This document shows positions 54,914 through 63,513 of a stretch of 64,000 nt of DNA, one piece after another. The notes under the pieces were generated by a model. It searched no databases. It was not told the origin of the DNA and saw nothing but the letters and a program-made list of their open reading frames with translations. Every line of letters starts with the position of its first letter. Within the stretch, counting starts at the first letter, position 1. Location: contig JADKFU010000005.1 of assembly GCA_016717285.1 (NCBI GenBank), forward strand, positions 1,968,501-2,032,500. The letters are read 5' to 3'. Source of the DNA: Chitinophagaceae bacterium (GTDB lineage: Bacteria; Bacteroidota; Bacteroidia; Chitinophagales; UBA10324). Made by a program: the position numbers and the translations under genes.

Positions 54914-57142
54914 TCAAAATGCAGCCCTCAAAGTCAGGTAAACGCCCGTTCCTTTTGTAGTGAATCCACGGATCTCCGAATAAGAAGAATTGAACAAATT
55001 ATCTACAGCAAGTGATGCTCCGATATTTTTGTTGAAATCATATTTCAGCAGCAGGTTGATCAGAAAATAATCATTCACCGGCACCGTATTCAATGCTCCA
55101 TACGGGCCAAGTGCATAATCATAATAAATATCATTGTAGCTGCTTGTCCATTTTCCGCTTAAGCGAAGGCTTCCCTTTTTTACAGGTATAAAAGTAACGC
55201 CGGCATTTGCTGTACTCGGCCTGCGCACCAACCCATCTGTTTCCACATCAGCAACCGGAAAGGCACCGTTACTGTATAGCTGCACGTGATTTCCTTCTGT
55301 ATGAACTGTGTCAATGTCACCGGCTGTATAGGTCAGGTTTCCTTTTACCAAACTCAGATTTCCATCCACTGACAACCATTTCAACAACTGAAAACTGAAA
55401 TAAGCATCCACACCTGTGCTGTGCTGCGTTCCGGCATTCAGGTAGGTATCACCACGGAAATCATCACGGTAGAAATCAGTTCCCAAATCTTCAATCGGAA
55501 TATTCTTATCCCACAGATAAACATATTCAATGGAATGCTGAACAACAGTGCTATAAAATGAAAATCCATAACTGATATTTTTCCGTGGAAAAAATTTCAT
55601 GCCCACTTCTGCCGAATGTGAATACTCCGGTTGCAAATCAGGATTGCCGCGCGTAATTCCGGAAGCATAATAATTATCCGGTGCATACAACTGATACAAT
55701 GATGGTGCATTAAATCCCGTGGAAAAAGACGCATACACTCTCGCCCACGTTCCTATTTTATAAGAAGGATTGATCTCATAAACGACAGTGCTTCCAAACA
55801 GATCATGGTGATTAAAACGTGCACCAAGAATAATATTCAATTCCTTTAGTGAAGCGGAAAACAAACCGCCATCAATATCCAATTGGGCAAATGCATTGAA
55901 AAGTGTTGCATTTAAATCCAGTGAATCGAGGTCACTCACCAGTTCAAACTGGTAAGCGCTGTTATAATAATGTGTTCCACTCGACATGGTCTCACGGTTC
56001 AAACCCATTCCCGCAGTTAAATGCACATTCTTCCATTTGTAGTTACCAAGCAATTCATGATTCATTTCAGTTCCCTCGTAACGACCATCGGAAAAAGAAT
56101 GGTCATTGGTGCCAATCTCATCTATCACTGAAGAATCATCAATGGTGCTTCTCTGAAGTGTAGAATAACCTCCGTTCAATTGCAGGTCAAATTTTTCGTT
56201 GAAACGATAGCCAACATGGTAAGCTGCAAAATTTCGCTTTGTGAAAATCCTGGTGCTGTCGCCATCATATAAGCTTGTTGGAATATCAAACGACCTGTAT
56301 TTAAATCCCGACTTATCAAAGTCTGCCGCAGCGTTGGTAAAGCTGTAAGACCCGAAAACATTCCAATGCTTATCAGCAAAACCAATTTTTGCAGCAATGC
56401 GTTGCTGATCAAAATCATCCTGATCAAAGCTTCTGAATGTTGCGGAAACAGTGGATGTGTCTATAGTTGCATCCAATCCGTTGATGTTGGTATTGAATGC
56501 ATCAATGTTCGCATACATTCCATTTTTAAATGTATAATTCAGGAAAAGATTTTCTTCGAGTTGTGAAGTATGAGCGCCGAAAATTCCGCCGAGCAAGCTG
56601 CCACCGGCATGAAATCCCCCCGCTTGTGATTTCTTCGTAATAATATTAATAGCGCCACCAATAGCAGCCGATCCATATAAAGTGCTGTGCGATCCGCGCA
56701 CAATTTCAATCTGCTCAATATTAGTAAGCGGCAGTTCATTCAGATCAATCGCATTGTTGGTGGAAGAAGGATCGCTGATGGGAATACCATCAATCATGAT
56801 CACAGTTTGATTGCTGCCGGTGCCGCGCATAAAAATACTCTGTGTCATGCCGGGATTCTGATTAGCTCCGATGATAGAGATGCCGGCATAATCCGACAAC
56901 AATGCAGCGAGTGTGTTAGCGCCTGTTTTCTGAATCTCCGCATTCGTGATCACGGTTACATCTCTGCCAATATCGTTCACCTCCTTTTCTGTACGGGTAG
57001 CAGTAACAATTACTTCAGGAATGGATTGAGCAGCAATGGAATCTTTGGTTTGTGCAAAGAGATTTTCCCGATAGGAAAAAAGAAAAGTGGATACAATCAG
57101 TATCCTTAAAAAGTGATGGGTTCGCATGCAACAAAATTTCAT
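54914..57142 (-). CDS. TonB-dependent outer-membrane receptor, BtuB-like
   Basis: About 742 residues. A signal peptide (ending ENLFAQ) is followed by the plug domain: EVIVTATRTEKEVNDIGRDV near 44, GMTQSIFMRGTGSNQTVIMI and DGIPISDPSS near 118, EQIEIVRGSHSTLYGSAAIG near 145. A ~22-strand barrel ends in Phe (GVYLTLRAAF). Starts at 57142 or 57127 are both plausible; a GTG at 57157 is less so. The cobalamin riboswitch ~100 bp upstream makes corrinoid uptake the likely job. Confidence 0.9.
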   Translation of the reverse strand: MKFCCMRTHHFLRILIVSTFLFSYRENLFAQTKDSIAAQSIPEVIVTATRTEKEVNDIGRDVTVITNAEIQKTGANTLAALLSDYAGISIIGANQNPGMTQSIFMRGTGSNQTVIMIDGIPISDPSSTNNAIDLNELPLTNIEQIEIVRGSHSTLYGSAAIGGAINIITKKSQAGGFHAGGSLLGGIFGAHTSQLEENLFLNYTFKNGMYANIDAFNTNINGLDATIDTSTVSATFRSFDQDDFDQQRIAAKIGFADKHWNVFGSYSFTNAAADFDKSGFKYRSFDIPTSLYDGDSTRIFTKRNFAAYHVGYRFNEKFDLQLNGGYSTLQRSTIDDSSVIDEIGTNDHSFSDGRYEGTEMNHELLGNYKWKNVHLTAGMGLNRETMSSGTHYYNSAYQFELVSDLDSLDLNATLFNAFAQLDIDGGLFSASLKELNIILGARFNHHDLFGSTVVYEINPSYKIGTWARVYASFSTGFNAPSLYQLYAPDNYYASGITRGNPDLQPEYSHSAEVGMKFFPRKNISYGFSFYSTVVQHSIEYVYLWDKNIPIEDLGTDFYRDDFRGDTYLNAGTQHSTGVDAYFSFQLLKWLSVDGNLSLVKGNLTYTAGDIDTVHTEGNHVQLYSNGAFPVADVETDGLVRRPSTANAGVTFIPVKKGSLRLSGKWTSSYNDIYYDYALGPYGALNTVPVNDYFLINLLLKYDFNKNIGASLAVDNLFNSSYSEIRGFTTKGTGVYLTLRAAF

Positions 57143-57237
57143 CGGTGTTACCCGCACCGTAGTGAATAAAATAGCTGAAGGAAAGAAATGAGCAGGTAAT
57201 ACTCATCTCTGCTTTTTCCCGAAGCATTGACTGACGG

Positions 57238-57436
57238 TTGACTGGCAGGTCTTCTGACTCTTCCGGTTTTTGGCGGCCTTCCCATCGCGACGAGTCGGGA
57301 CAGTGGCAGTAGTTGCCTAAAGTATGAACTGGTTTTTTACCAGTCCGGAATTACAGCAGCGGGAACTGTCCCCGGATTTCACGGGGTTCCCTTTTAATCC
57401 CCCGACTTCATCGGGAGAAACCACTCAACGGTGCGA
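57238..57436 (-). ncRNA. Cobalamin riboswitch
   Basis: Read on the minus strand, the conserved cobalamin aptamer parts appear in order: AAAAGGGAAC, GTGAAATCCGGGGACAG, CCCGCTGCTGTAATTCCGG, GCCACTG, GATGGGAAGGC and GTCAGAAGACCTGCC. It precedes the btuB-like gene and should shut it off when adenosylcobalamin is plentiful. Confidence 0.92.
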
Positions 57437-57497
57437 AGGTATTATTTTTTAATATTGGGAAGTAAAGTGTCCACTTCTATGAAAAAAATGATCCCTC

Positions 57498-57561
57498 AGA
57501 CTGGCGCAAGTCTTAGTAAAGCCTCGAGGCAAGGAAGACTTGTGCCTTCCAAATATTCCGA
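57498..57561. repeat. Palindromic repeat B, copy 1
   Basis: The inverse arms GGCGCAAGTCTT (57503-57514) and AAGACTTGTGCC (57535-57546). A second copy is at 57711-57770, and a third start (CCGACTGGCGCAAGT, 57560) is cut off by repeat C. Confidence 0.7.
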
Positions 57562-57565
57562 CTGG

Positions 57566-57618
57566 CGCAAGTTACACCGCCCCCGTGTCTCCCGAAGGGG
57601 ACACGGGGGAATTCAATG
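57566..57618. repeat. Solitary REP-like palindrome of the 62.7-63.5 kb family
   Basis: ACACCGCCCCCGTGTC, then CCGAAGG, then GGACACGGGGGAATTCAATG. It has the same stem and the same tail as the eight tandem copies near the RAYT gene but a far shorter loop. Confidence 0.7.
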
Positions 57619-57642
57619 TAACTAATTTATTATCTCCCGTTA

Positions 57643-57709
57643 CACCACTTACCCTGAGTGCCGAGATAAACTGCTCATTGGCAAACATATCGAGTTTCTT
57701 TACTTCGTC
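57643..57709. repeat. 67-bp copy of an internal fbp fragment
   Basis: Identical to 59875-59941 inside the fbp gene and in the same orientation (CACCACTTACCCTGAGTGCC ... TACTTCGTC). It lies between repeat families with no reading frame of its own. Confidence 0.85.
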
Positions 57710-57710
57710 C

Positions 57711-57770
57711 CGACTAGCGCAAGTCTTAGTAAAGCCATGAGGAAAGGAAGACTTGTGCCTTCTAAATATC
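57711..57770. repeat. Palindromic repeat B, copy 2
   Basis: AGCGCAAGTCTT (57717-57728) and AAGACTTGTGCC (57748-57759), near-identical to 57498-57561. Confidence 0.7.
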
Positions 57771-57779
57771 GCATGAGCT

Positions 57780-58430
57780 CTAATTCAAATGATACCGCAC
57801 CAATCTCCTTTCAACATAAGTTGGCAGTGACTGATAAAATGGAAGTGTTTCCGTAACGACTCCAATATTCTCTGCATAGCAGGTATTTTTAACCCTGGGA
57901 TTTCCCGCCGCCGTCCAACCCGGATACATATTGAAAGTTTCCGTTGCAACGAGCGTTTGATAGGTTCCTGCCGGTGTGTTTACAGTTACAGGCTGATCAT
58001 TCATCTTCTTTTCAACAGTACAAATAGTATCTGCTGTTTCAATTACATAAGCATAAGAAGAAAAGATGGAAGTAAAATCCTGAGAAGAAAATAAAATACT
58101 TCCCGTTGATGTGATCAGATAATGAAGTGAGTCACGTAAATAAATATTTTCTGTAATGGTGATTACAGACGGCTTCACCATCTTAAAATATTTCTCTCCG
58201 CCAATAAGAGTGTCCTTCTCAATATAACAACTGTCAAAAACATCTTTTGGGGTGGAGACACCGGAAGCAGCAATATCAAATTCCTGGTAAATCCAGTAAT
58301 TACCCACCTTCAGTTGGGAATAGTTGGGGTAAATAACAGGCGGAAATACCTGTGGTTCTTCTGTTTTCTTGCAGGAAGAAATCGCAAGCACAGCAACCGG
58401 CAGTGCAAGCAGGAAAAATGTTTTTCTCAT
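57780..58430 (-). CDS. Hypothetical lipoprotein
   Basis: 216 residues: MRKTFFLLALPVAVLAISSC is a lipoprotein signal, with Lys-Lys after the Cys. The rest is beta-rich (LKVGNYWIYQEFDIAASG, EKKMNDQPVTVNTPAGTYQT, NTCYAENIGVVTETLPFYQS). This is a frequent type of Bacteroidota outer-membrane lipoprotein of unknown function. It is divergent from rnhA. Confidence 0.7.
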   Translation of the reverse strand: MRKTFFLLALPVAVLAISSCKKTEEPQVFPPVIYPNYSQLKVGNYWIYQEFDIAASGVSTPKDVFDSCYIEKDTLIGGEKYFKMVKPSVITITENIYLRDSLHYLITSTGSILFSSQDFTSIFSSYAYVIETADTICTVEKKMNDQPVTVNTPAGTYQTLVATETFNMYPGWTAAGNPRVKNTCYAENIGVVTETLPFYQSLPTYVERRLVRYHLN

Positions 58431-58541
58431 GGCTTATTTTTTCCGGTCTAACGCACTGATCGTATTTTCATTATATGTTAGCTCCATTTTATTGATTATT
58501 TATGGTCAATTATTATCAACGATGGTTCCGGATCATAAAAT

Positions 58542-58549
58542 TATCTTTG
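58542..58549 (+). promoter_or_regulatory. -7 element for rnhA
   Basis: TATCTTTG matches TAnnTTTG. It is only 12 bp before the rnhA ATG, so the leader would be very short. No good -33 TTG is seen. Confidence 0.35.
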
Positions 58550-58561
58550 ACAAATTCACTT

Positions 58562-59038
58562 ATGATTCAGGCAACCAAACTCCCAACAATTTATATTTAT
58601 ACGGACGGCGCCTGCAGCGGCAATCCGGGCCCTGGAGGTTACGGTGTGATTCTGAAGTCCGGCAACCATGAAAAAGAATTGTCAGAAGGATTTATAAAAA
58701 CTACCAATAACCGCATGGAGCTGATGGCCGTAATCAAAGGTCTCGAAGCACTTAAAATTAATGGAAGTAATGTGGTGGTGGTGAGTGATTCAAAATATGT
58801 GGTGGATGCAGTTAAACTGGGATGGTTGTTTAACTGGGAAAAGAAAGGCTGGAAAAAAGTAAAGAACCCTGACTTATGGCAGCGGTTGCTTGCGCTCTAT
58901 AAAAAGCACAACGTTACCTTTAAATGGATAAGAGGACACGATGGTCATTTTGAGAATGAACGCTGTGATGAATTGGCTGTAAATGCTTCACAACAATCGC
59001 ATTTGAATCTTGATCTTGGATATGAAGGATCCTTATGA
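58562..59038 (+). CDS. rnhA: Ribonuclease HI
   Basis: Cleaves RNA in RNA-DNA hybrids. The catalytic carboxylates are visible: YIYTDGACSGNPGPGGYG (Asp14), NNRMELMAVIKGL (Glu53), VVSDSKYVVDAV (Asp76) and the last Asp in ERCDELAVNA. The basic handle region has WEKKGWKKVKNPDLWQRL. The ATG at 58562 is chosen because longer frames add residues not found in RNase HI. 158 residues, the usual length. Confidence 0.93.
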   Translation: MIQATKLPTIYIYTDGACSGNPGPGGYGVILKSGNHEKELSEGFIKTTNNRMELMAVIKGLEALKINGSNVVVVSDSKYVVDAVKLGWLFNWEKKGWKKVKNPDLWQRLLALYKKHNVTFKWIRGHDGHFENERCDELAVNASQQSHLNLDLGYEGSL

Positions 59039-59089
59039 AAAAGAATTTCACTGAGCAATATTCCCGGTAAGAAAATCATTGCATAAGAG

Positions 59090-60136
59090 CTATGCAGAAA
59101 CTGCGGAAGGTGTCGCCTGAGTTACTCTTAACGAGCTCATATAATCCTCCAGTTTACCCACCATATCTTTCGAGCCCATGAAAACCGGTGAACGCTCATG
59201 TAGCTCAGTAGGTTGAATATCGAGTATTCGTTTATGTCCGTCAGTTGCCCGTCCTCCTGCCTGTTCAACAATAAAAGCCATTGGAAAACATTCGTACAAC
59301 AACCGCAATTTTCCTTTTACGGAAGTACGTGTGGAAGGATACATGAAGATACCGCCGTACATCAGGTTGCGGTGAATGTCGCCTACCAACGATCCGATAT
59401 AACGAAGCGAATACGGACGGTTGGTTGCTTTATCTTCCGACTGGCAATACGTTATGTATTCTTTCACCGGCATTTCAAATTTCAGAAAGTTACCCTGGTT
59501 CACAGAGTAAATTTTTCCCTGGTCGGGAGATTTGATATCAGGATGCGAGAGACAGAATTCACCAATAGAAGGGTCTAATGTAAATCCGCTGACGCCGTTG
59601 CCTGTTGTGTACACCATCATGGTAGATGAACCATAAATGATGTATCCGGCAGCCACCTGCCTTGATCCTTTCTGCATAAAATCTTCAATCGTGCACGGGC
59701 CGAAAAATGACTGCCTGCGATAGATACTGAAAATGGTACCGATGGCAACGTTCACATCAATGTTGGAAGAACCATCGAGTGGATCAAGCGTCACCACATA
59801 TTTCGCATTTCTCGAATCTTCTGTTACGATCGGAATGAAATCATCGTTTTCTTCTGAAGCCATGCCGCAGCATTCACCACTTACCCTGAGTGCCGAGATA
59901 AACTGCTCATTGGCAAACATATCGAGTTTCTTTACTTCGTCGCCGGTTGTGTTGTTGATACCGGTGGTACCAAGAATATCTACCAGGCCGGCTTTGTTTA
60001 CCTCGCGGTTCACGATTTTTGCCGCAAAGGCGATATCGCGAAGCAGTCCGCTCAGCTCACCTGTAGCAAAAGGAAAATCCTTCTCATTCTGAAAAATGAA
60101 TTCGTCGAGGGTGATTACTTTTCGTAAACTTTTCAT
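59090..60136 (-). CDS. fbp: Fructose-1,6-bisphosphatase class I
   Basis: Gluconeogenic hydrolysis of fructose-1,6-bisphosphate. VVTLDPLDGSSNIDVNVAIG near 120 contains the metal-binding Asp-Pro-Leu-Asp-Gly-Ser motif. GKLRLLYECFPMAFIVEQAG near 275 and ELHERSPVFMGSK near 314 complete the class I pattern. Starting at ATG 60136 gives 348 residues, normal for the family; the longer frame adds unrelated residues. A 67-bp piece of this gene (59875-59941) is duplicated at 57643. Confidence 0.94.
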   Translation of the reverse strand: MKSLRKVITLDEFIFQNEKDFPFATGELSGLLRDIAFAAKIVNREVNKAGLVDILGTTGINNTTGDEVKKLDMFANEQFISALRVSGECCGMASEENDDFIPIVTEDSRNAKYVVTLDPLDGSSNIDVNVAIGTIFSIYRRQSFFGPCTIEDFMQKGSRQVAAGYIIYGSSTMMVYTTGNGVSGFTLDPSIGEFCLSHPDIKSPDQGKIYSVNQGNFLKFEMPVKEYITYCQSEDKATNRPYSLRYIGSLVGDIHRNLMYGGIFMYPSTRTSVKGKLRLLYECFPMAFIVEQAGGRATDGHKRILDIQPTELHERSPVFMGSKDMVGKLEDYMSSLRVTQATPSAVSA

Positions 60137-60199
60137 ATTCGTGACAGGTTGGTGAAAAACAAATGCGAAGTCCTGTTTCGGAATTCGCATCGGGCATTG

Positions 60200-60207
60200 C
60201 AAATATA
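60200..60207 (-). promoter_or_regulatory. -7 element for fbp
   Basis: On the minus strand TATATTTG (TAnnTTTG) lies 64 bp before the fbp ATG. A -33 partner is not clear. Confidence 0.3.
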
Positions 60208-60424
60208 AAATAACTTCCTTTTAAACATAACTGAAGGAAAACTTTATTCAAGGTGAATGAAACGCCTGAAAAATTAATTTAATCCACGGTCCGGTTGAGG
60301 CATTTCTGCTACAAAACCCGGCAAATTAAATTTGTAGTTTCGGCCAAAATAAAAATATAAAATGAGCCATGTTTCATTTTAACCATTGCCACTCTTTAAT
60401 TGCAAACAAAACAAGCCAAACCCC

Positions 60425-62026
60425 ATGAAACAAACTTTACAATTTTTTCTTTTAAGTGCCACGTTTTTTTGCTGCACAAATGTCGCCCTGTCCCAAGTGC
60501 CGGGCACGCTGGATTCTTCTTTTGCCAACAATGGAGTTAAAATCTTAAAGCCGTCAACGGGTTTCGACAATGCCTACTCAGTTGAAATCCTTGAAGATGG
60601 TAAGATGCTGATTGGTGGCGCTTCCGAAGTTTCCGGGCCAGGAAATTGGGATGCGGTGGTGTATAGGTTGAATGATAATGGCAATATTGACAACACTTTT
60701 GGAAACAATGGTTTTGCTTATTATGATTATCAGGGTTACAGTCAGTATGTACGTTCGATGAAAAGACTTTCAAACGGAAAACTCCTTTTTGTGGGCGGTG
60801 CCGAAGCTAATTTCCAGGTAGATGTATTTGTAACCCAACTGAATGAAGATGGAACACCTGATGCTTCGTTTGGTGATAACGGAACCCTGATGATTCCGAT
60901 TAGTTCGGGCGAAGATATCGCACTGGCCGTTAAAGAACAGCCGGATGGAAAATTAGTAGTGGTAGGCAATTGCAGCTTTAACGGTTACACCTATCTGAAT
61001 TCATTTGCGCTTCGTTTGAATACAAATGGTTCATTGGATCTTACTTATGGCAACAATGGTATCGCAATTATTGATGCAGGATATGATTACGAATCTGCCG
61101 AAGATGTGCTGTTGATGGATGATGGTGGTATTCTTGCAGCAGGTCATGTTGAGAATAACTCCGACGACTATGCGATACTTACGTTTAAACTGAACAGTTC
61201 CGGGCAACTTGATAATAATTATGGTAACAACGGTATTGCTGTGTATGACCTGAGTAATGATGATGATATGGCTTATGCAATTTTACGAAGCCCCGCAGAT
61301 AATAAAATTCTGCTGGGCGGCAAAATAGGGGCTCCAAATTATGAAAGCGATTTTCTGGTGATGGCCCTTACCGATGCGGGTATAATTGATTCTTCCTTCG
61401 GAACGAACGGAATATCAATACTGAACTTAAAGCCAATTGATGCAGGCCTCGACCTTACAGTACAAACCAATGGAAAACTTGTGCTTGGCGGCACTGCAGG
61501 TTCAGGATTTGCCGCAAACGATTTCGCCCTGTGCCGTTTTAATCAGGATGGCACCATTGATTCCACTTTCGGCACCAATGGAAGCACCCTGTCAGAGATC
61601 TCTACTTTCTTTTCAGAGATTGAAAGCATTGCATTGCAAGCTGATGGGAAGATTGTTGCAGTGGGCATCGCGGCCAGTTCTAATAATAACATGGGAGTGG
61701 TCCGTTATAAAGGCGACGAAGTGGTAGCTACCGGTTCGGCAGCATTGAATTTCAAGCATGATGAAATCAAACTGAATATCTATCCAAATCCATCGAATGG
61801 CAATTTTTGCATTGCTTTAAATGATGCGACACATTATTCAGGTCAGGTAAATGCACAACTGTTCAATTTGCAGGGTCAGAAAGTTTATGAAGGTCAACTT
61901 GAAATGCATGATGGTTTGCTGAAAGAATCATTGAACGTTTCGAAATTCGTTACTTCCGATGTTTACTTTCTTAAGATTTTCATAGGAGCAAATGCATACT
62001 GCAGCTCCATGGTAATTCAGGATTAA
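60425..62026 (+). CDS. Delta-60 repeat T9SS-secreted protein
   Basis: 533 residues with a signal peptide (MKQTLQFFLLSATFFCCTNV...ALSQ). Seven delta-60 repeats follow: GTLDSSFANNGV, GNIDNTFGNNGF, GTPDASFGDNGT, GSLDLTYGNNGI, GQLDNNYGNNGI, GIIDSSFGTNGI, GTIDSTFGTNGS, each with a PDGKLVVVG-like strand, probably forming a propeller. The T9SS type A domain follows (LNIYPNPSNGNFCIALND, LFNLQGQKVYEGQL, SDVYFLKIFIGANAY). The ATG at 60425 is preferred because it opens the signal peptide. Confidence 0.88.
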   Translation: MKQTLQFFLLSATFFCCTNVALSQVPGTLDSSFANNGVKILKPSTGFDNAYSVEILEDGKMLIGGASEVSGPGNWDAVVYRLNDNGNIDNTFGNNGFAYYDYQGYSQYVRSMKRLSNGKLLFVGGAEANFQVDVFVTQLNEDGTPDASFGDNGTLMIPISSGEDIALAVKEQPDGKLVVVGNCSFNGYTYLNSFALRLNTNGSLDLTYGNNGIAIIDAGYDYESAEDVLLMDDGGILAAGHVENNSDDYAILTFKLNSSGQLDNNYGNNGIAVYDLSNDDDMAYAILRSPADNKILLGGKIGAPNYESDFLVMALTDAGIIDSSFGTNGISILNLKPIDAGLDLTVQTNGKLVLGGTAGSGFAANDFALCRFNQDGTIDSTFGTNGSTLSEISTFFSEIESIALQADGKIVAVGIAASSNNNMGVVRYKGDEVVATGSAALNFKHDEIKLNIYPNPSNGNFCIALNDATHYSGQVNAQLFNLQGQKVYEGQLEMHDGLLKESLNVSKFVTSDVYFLKIFIGANAYCSSMVIQD

Positions 62027-62056
62027 GCCAACGCTGATCTCCCAACAGTCTCTCTC

Positions 62057-62107
62057 CCATCCATCGGATAGCGCGTTGCTCAAGGGCCTGCGCAAGCTAT
62101 CCGATGG
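62057..62107. repeat. Palindrome CCATCGGATAG / CTATCCGATGG, solitary copy
   Basis: ATCCATCGGATAGC and GCTATCCGATGGAT form a perfect 14-bp inverse pair. The same arms are in the five-copy array at 54.1-54.9 kb, 7 kb away. It lies ~31 bp past a stop codon, so it may act as a terminator or as a REP element. Confidence 0.65.
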
Positions 62108-62132
62108 ATGCATTCCGTCACTTTTGCTGTTT

Positions 62133-62167
62133 CAACTATCGGGAACCTTATTGAATTTATACCTTTG
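62133..62167 (+). promoter_or_regulatory. Promoter for the GNAT gene
   Basis: -33 TTTG at 62133-62136 and -7 TACCTTTG at 62160-62167, with 23 bp between, at the long end of the allowed range. Confidence 0.35.
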
Positions 62168-62208
62168 CGGACATGGTTTTTTTTAAGACCCTGCAATCCC
62201 AAATCAAT

Positions 62209-62679
62209 ATGAATGCAATTATTCGCAAAGCGGAAAAAAAAGATGTGCCTGCAATGCTGGCATTGATTAAAGAATTGGCCGCATATGAAAAAGCGCCGCA
62301 GGAAGTAAGCAACACGATCGAACGGATGGAGCAGGATGGATTTGGGGAGCAACCTTCCTTCTTTTCTCATGTAGCTGAATTAGATGGAATGGTTGTCGGT
62401 GTTGCCATATATTATACTGCCTATTCAACATGGAAAGGAAAATACATCTATCTCGACGACATTGTAATTACAGAAAAATTTCGTGGCCATGGAATCGGGA
62501 AGCAATTATTTGATGGCGTTGGTGCATTTGCAAAATCCATTGGAGCGAATCTGCTCAGGTGGCATGTGCTCGAATGGAATGAGCCTGCTATAAATTTTTA
62601 TAAAAAATACAATTCCAATCTCGATCCTGAATGGATCACCTGCAAACTAATGAAAGCAGATCTCGAAAGGTTGTTTTAG
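62209..62679 (+). CDS. GNAT-family acetyltransferase (diamine/spermidine-type)
   Basis: 156 residues from ATG 62209. MNAIIRKAEKKDVPAMLALI then KELAAYEKAPQEV is the opening of the SAT1-like group. The coenzyme A loop is YLDDIVITEKFRGHGIGKQL near 84-103, then ARWHVLEWN-like LRWHVLEWNEPAINFYKKYN near 121. This group acetylates diamines or thialysine; the exact acceptor is not known. Confidence 0.85.
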   Translation: MNAIIRKAEKKDVPAMLALIKELAAYEKAPQEVSNTIERMEQDGFGEQPSFFSHVAELDGMVVGVAIYYTAYSTWKGKYIYLDDIVITEKFRGHGIGKQLFDGVGAFAKSIGANLLRWHVLEWNEPAINFYKKYNSNLDPEWITCKLMKADLERLF

Positions 62680-62720
62680 ACAACCTCGCCATAGGAAACT
62701 AATTTCAATGGAAACACCCT
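62680..62720. other. Short spacer to the REP array
   Basis: Nothing recognised. Confidence 0.3.
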
Positions 62721-63513
62721 ACACCGCCCCCGTGTCTCTGCTGAAAGCCTTGTGCTGTGAGCTAGCAGGACACGGGGGAATTCATTTCCCACCCCTTTCA
62801 AACTGATTGTCATCTTCCGTGCAGGATTTACACCGCCCCCGTGTCTCTGCTGAAAGCCTTGTGCTGTGAGCCAGCAGGACACGGGGGAATTCAATGCCCA
62901 ACCCTTTCAAACTGATCGTAACCTTTTACACCTCCCCCGTCTCTCTGCTGAAAGCCTTGTGCTGTGAGCTAGGAGGACACGGGGGAATTCAATGCCCAAC
63001 TCTTTCAAACTGATCGTCACCTTACACCGCCCCCGTGTCTCTGCTGAAAGCCTTGGCGTGAGCAGCAGGACACGGGGGATATGCCCAACCTTAAAACTGA
63101 TTGTCACCTTTTACACCGCCCCCGTGTCTCTGCTGAAAGCCTTGTGCTGTGAGCTAGCAGGACACGGGGGAATTCAATGCCCAACCCTTTCAAACTGATC
63201 GTCACCTTTTACACCGCCCTCGTGTCTCTGCTGAAAGCCTTGTGCTGTGAGCTAGCAGGACATGGGGGAATTCAATGCCCAACCCTTTCAAACTGATCGT
63301 CACCTTTTACACCGCCCCCGTCTCTCTGCTGAAAGCCTTGTGCTGTGAGCTAGCAGGACACGGGGAATTCAATGCCCAACCCTTTCAAACTGATCGTCAC
63401 CTTTTACACCGCCCTCGTGTCTCTGCTGAAAGCCTTGTGCTGTGAGCTAGCAGGACACGGGGGAATTCAATGCCCAACCCTTAAAACTGATTGTCACCTT
63501 CCGTGCAGGATTT
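62721..63513. repeat. REP-like tandem array, eight ~98-bp units
   Basis: Each unit reads ACACCGCCCCCGTGTCTCTG, CTGAAAGCCTTGTGCTGTGA, GCTAGCAGGACACGGGGGAA, TTCAATGCCCAACCC and then TTTCAAACTGATCGTCACC. CCCCCGTGTC pairs with GACACGGGGG. Starts are at about 62721, 62830, 62928, 63024, 63112, 63210, 63308 and 63405. The first and last share a CCGTGCAGGATTT tail. One unit is shortened. The loops are the same in every copy, so this is not a CRISPR. Small frames inside are shadows. Confidence 0.9.

Noticed and set aside
62721..63513. Possible CRISPR array
   Set aside because: The whole 98-bp unit including the loop is conserved; there are no unique spacers and no cas genes.
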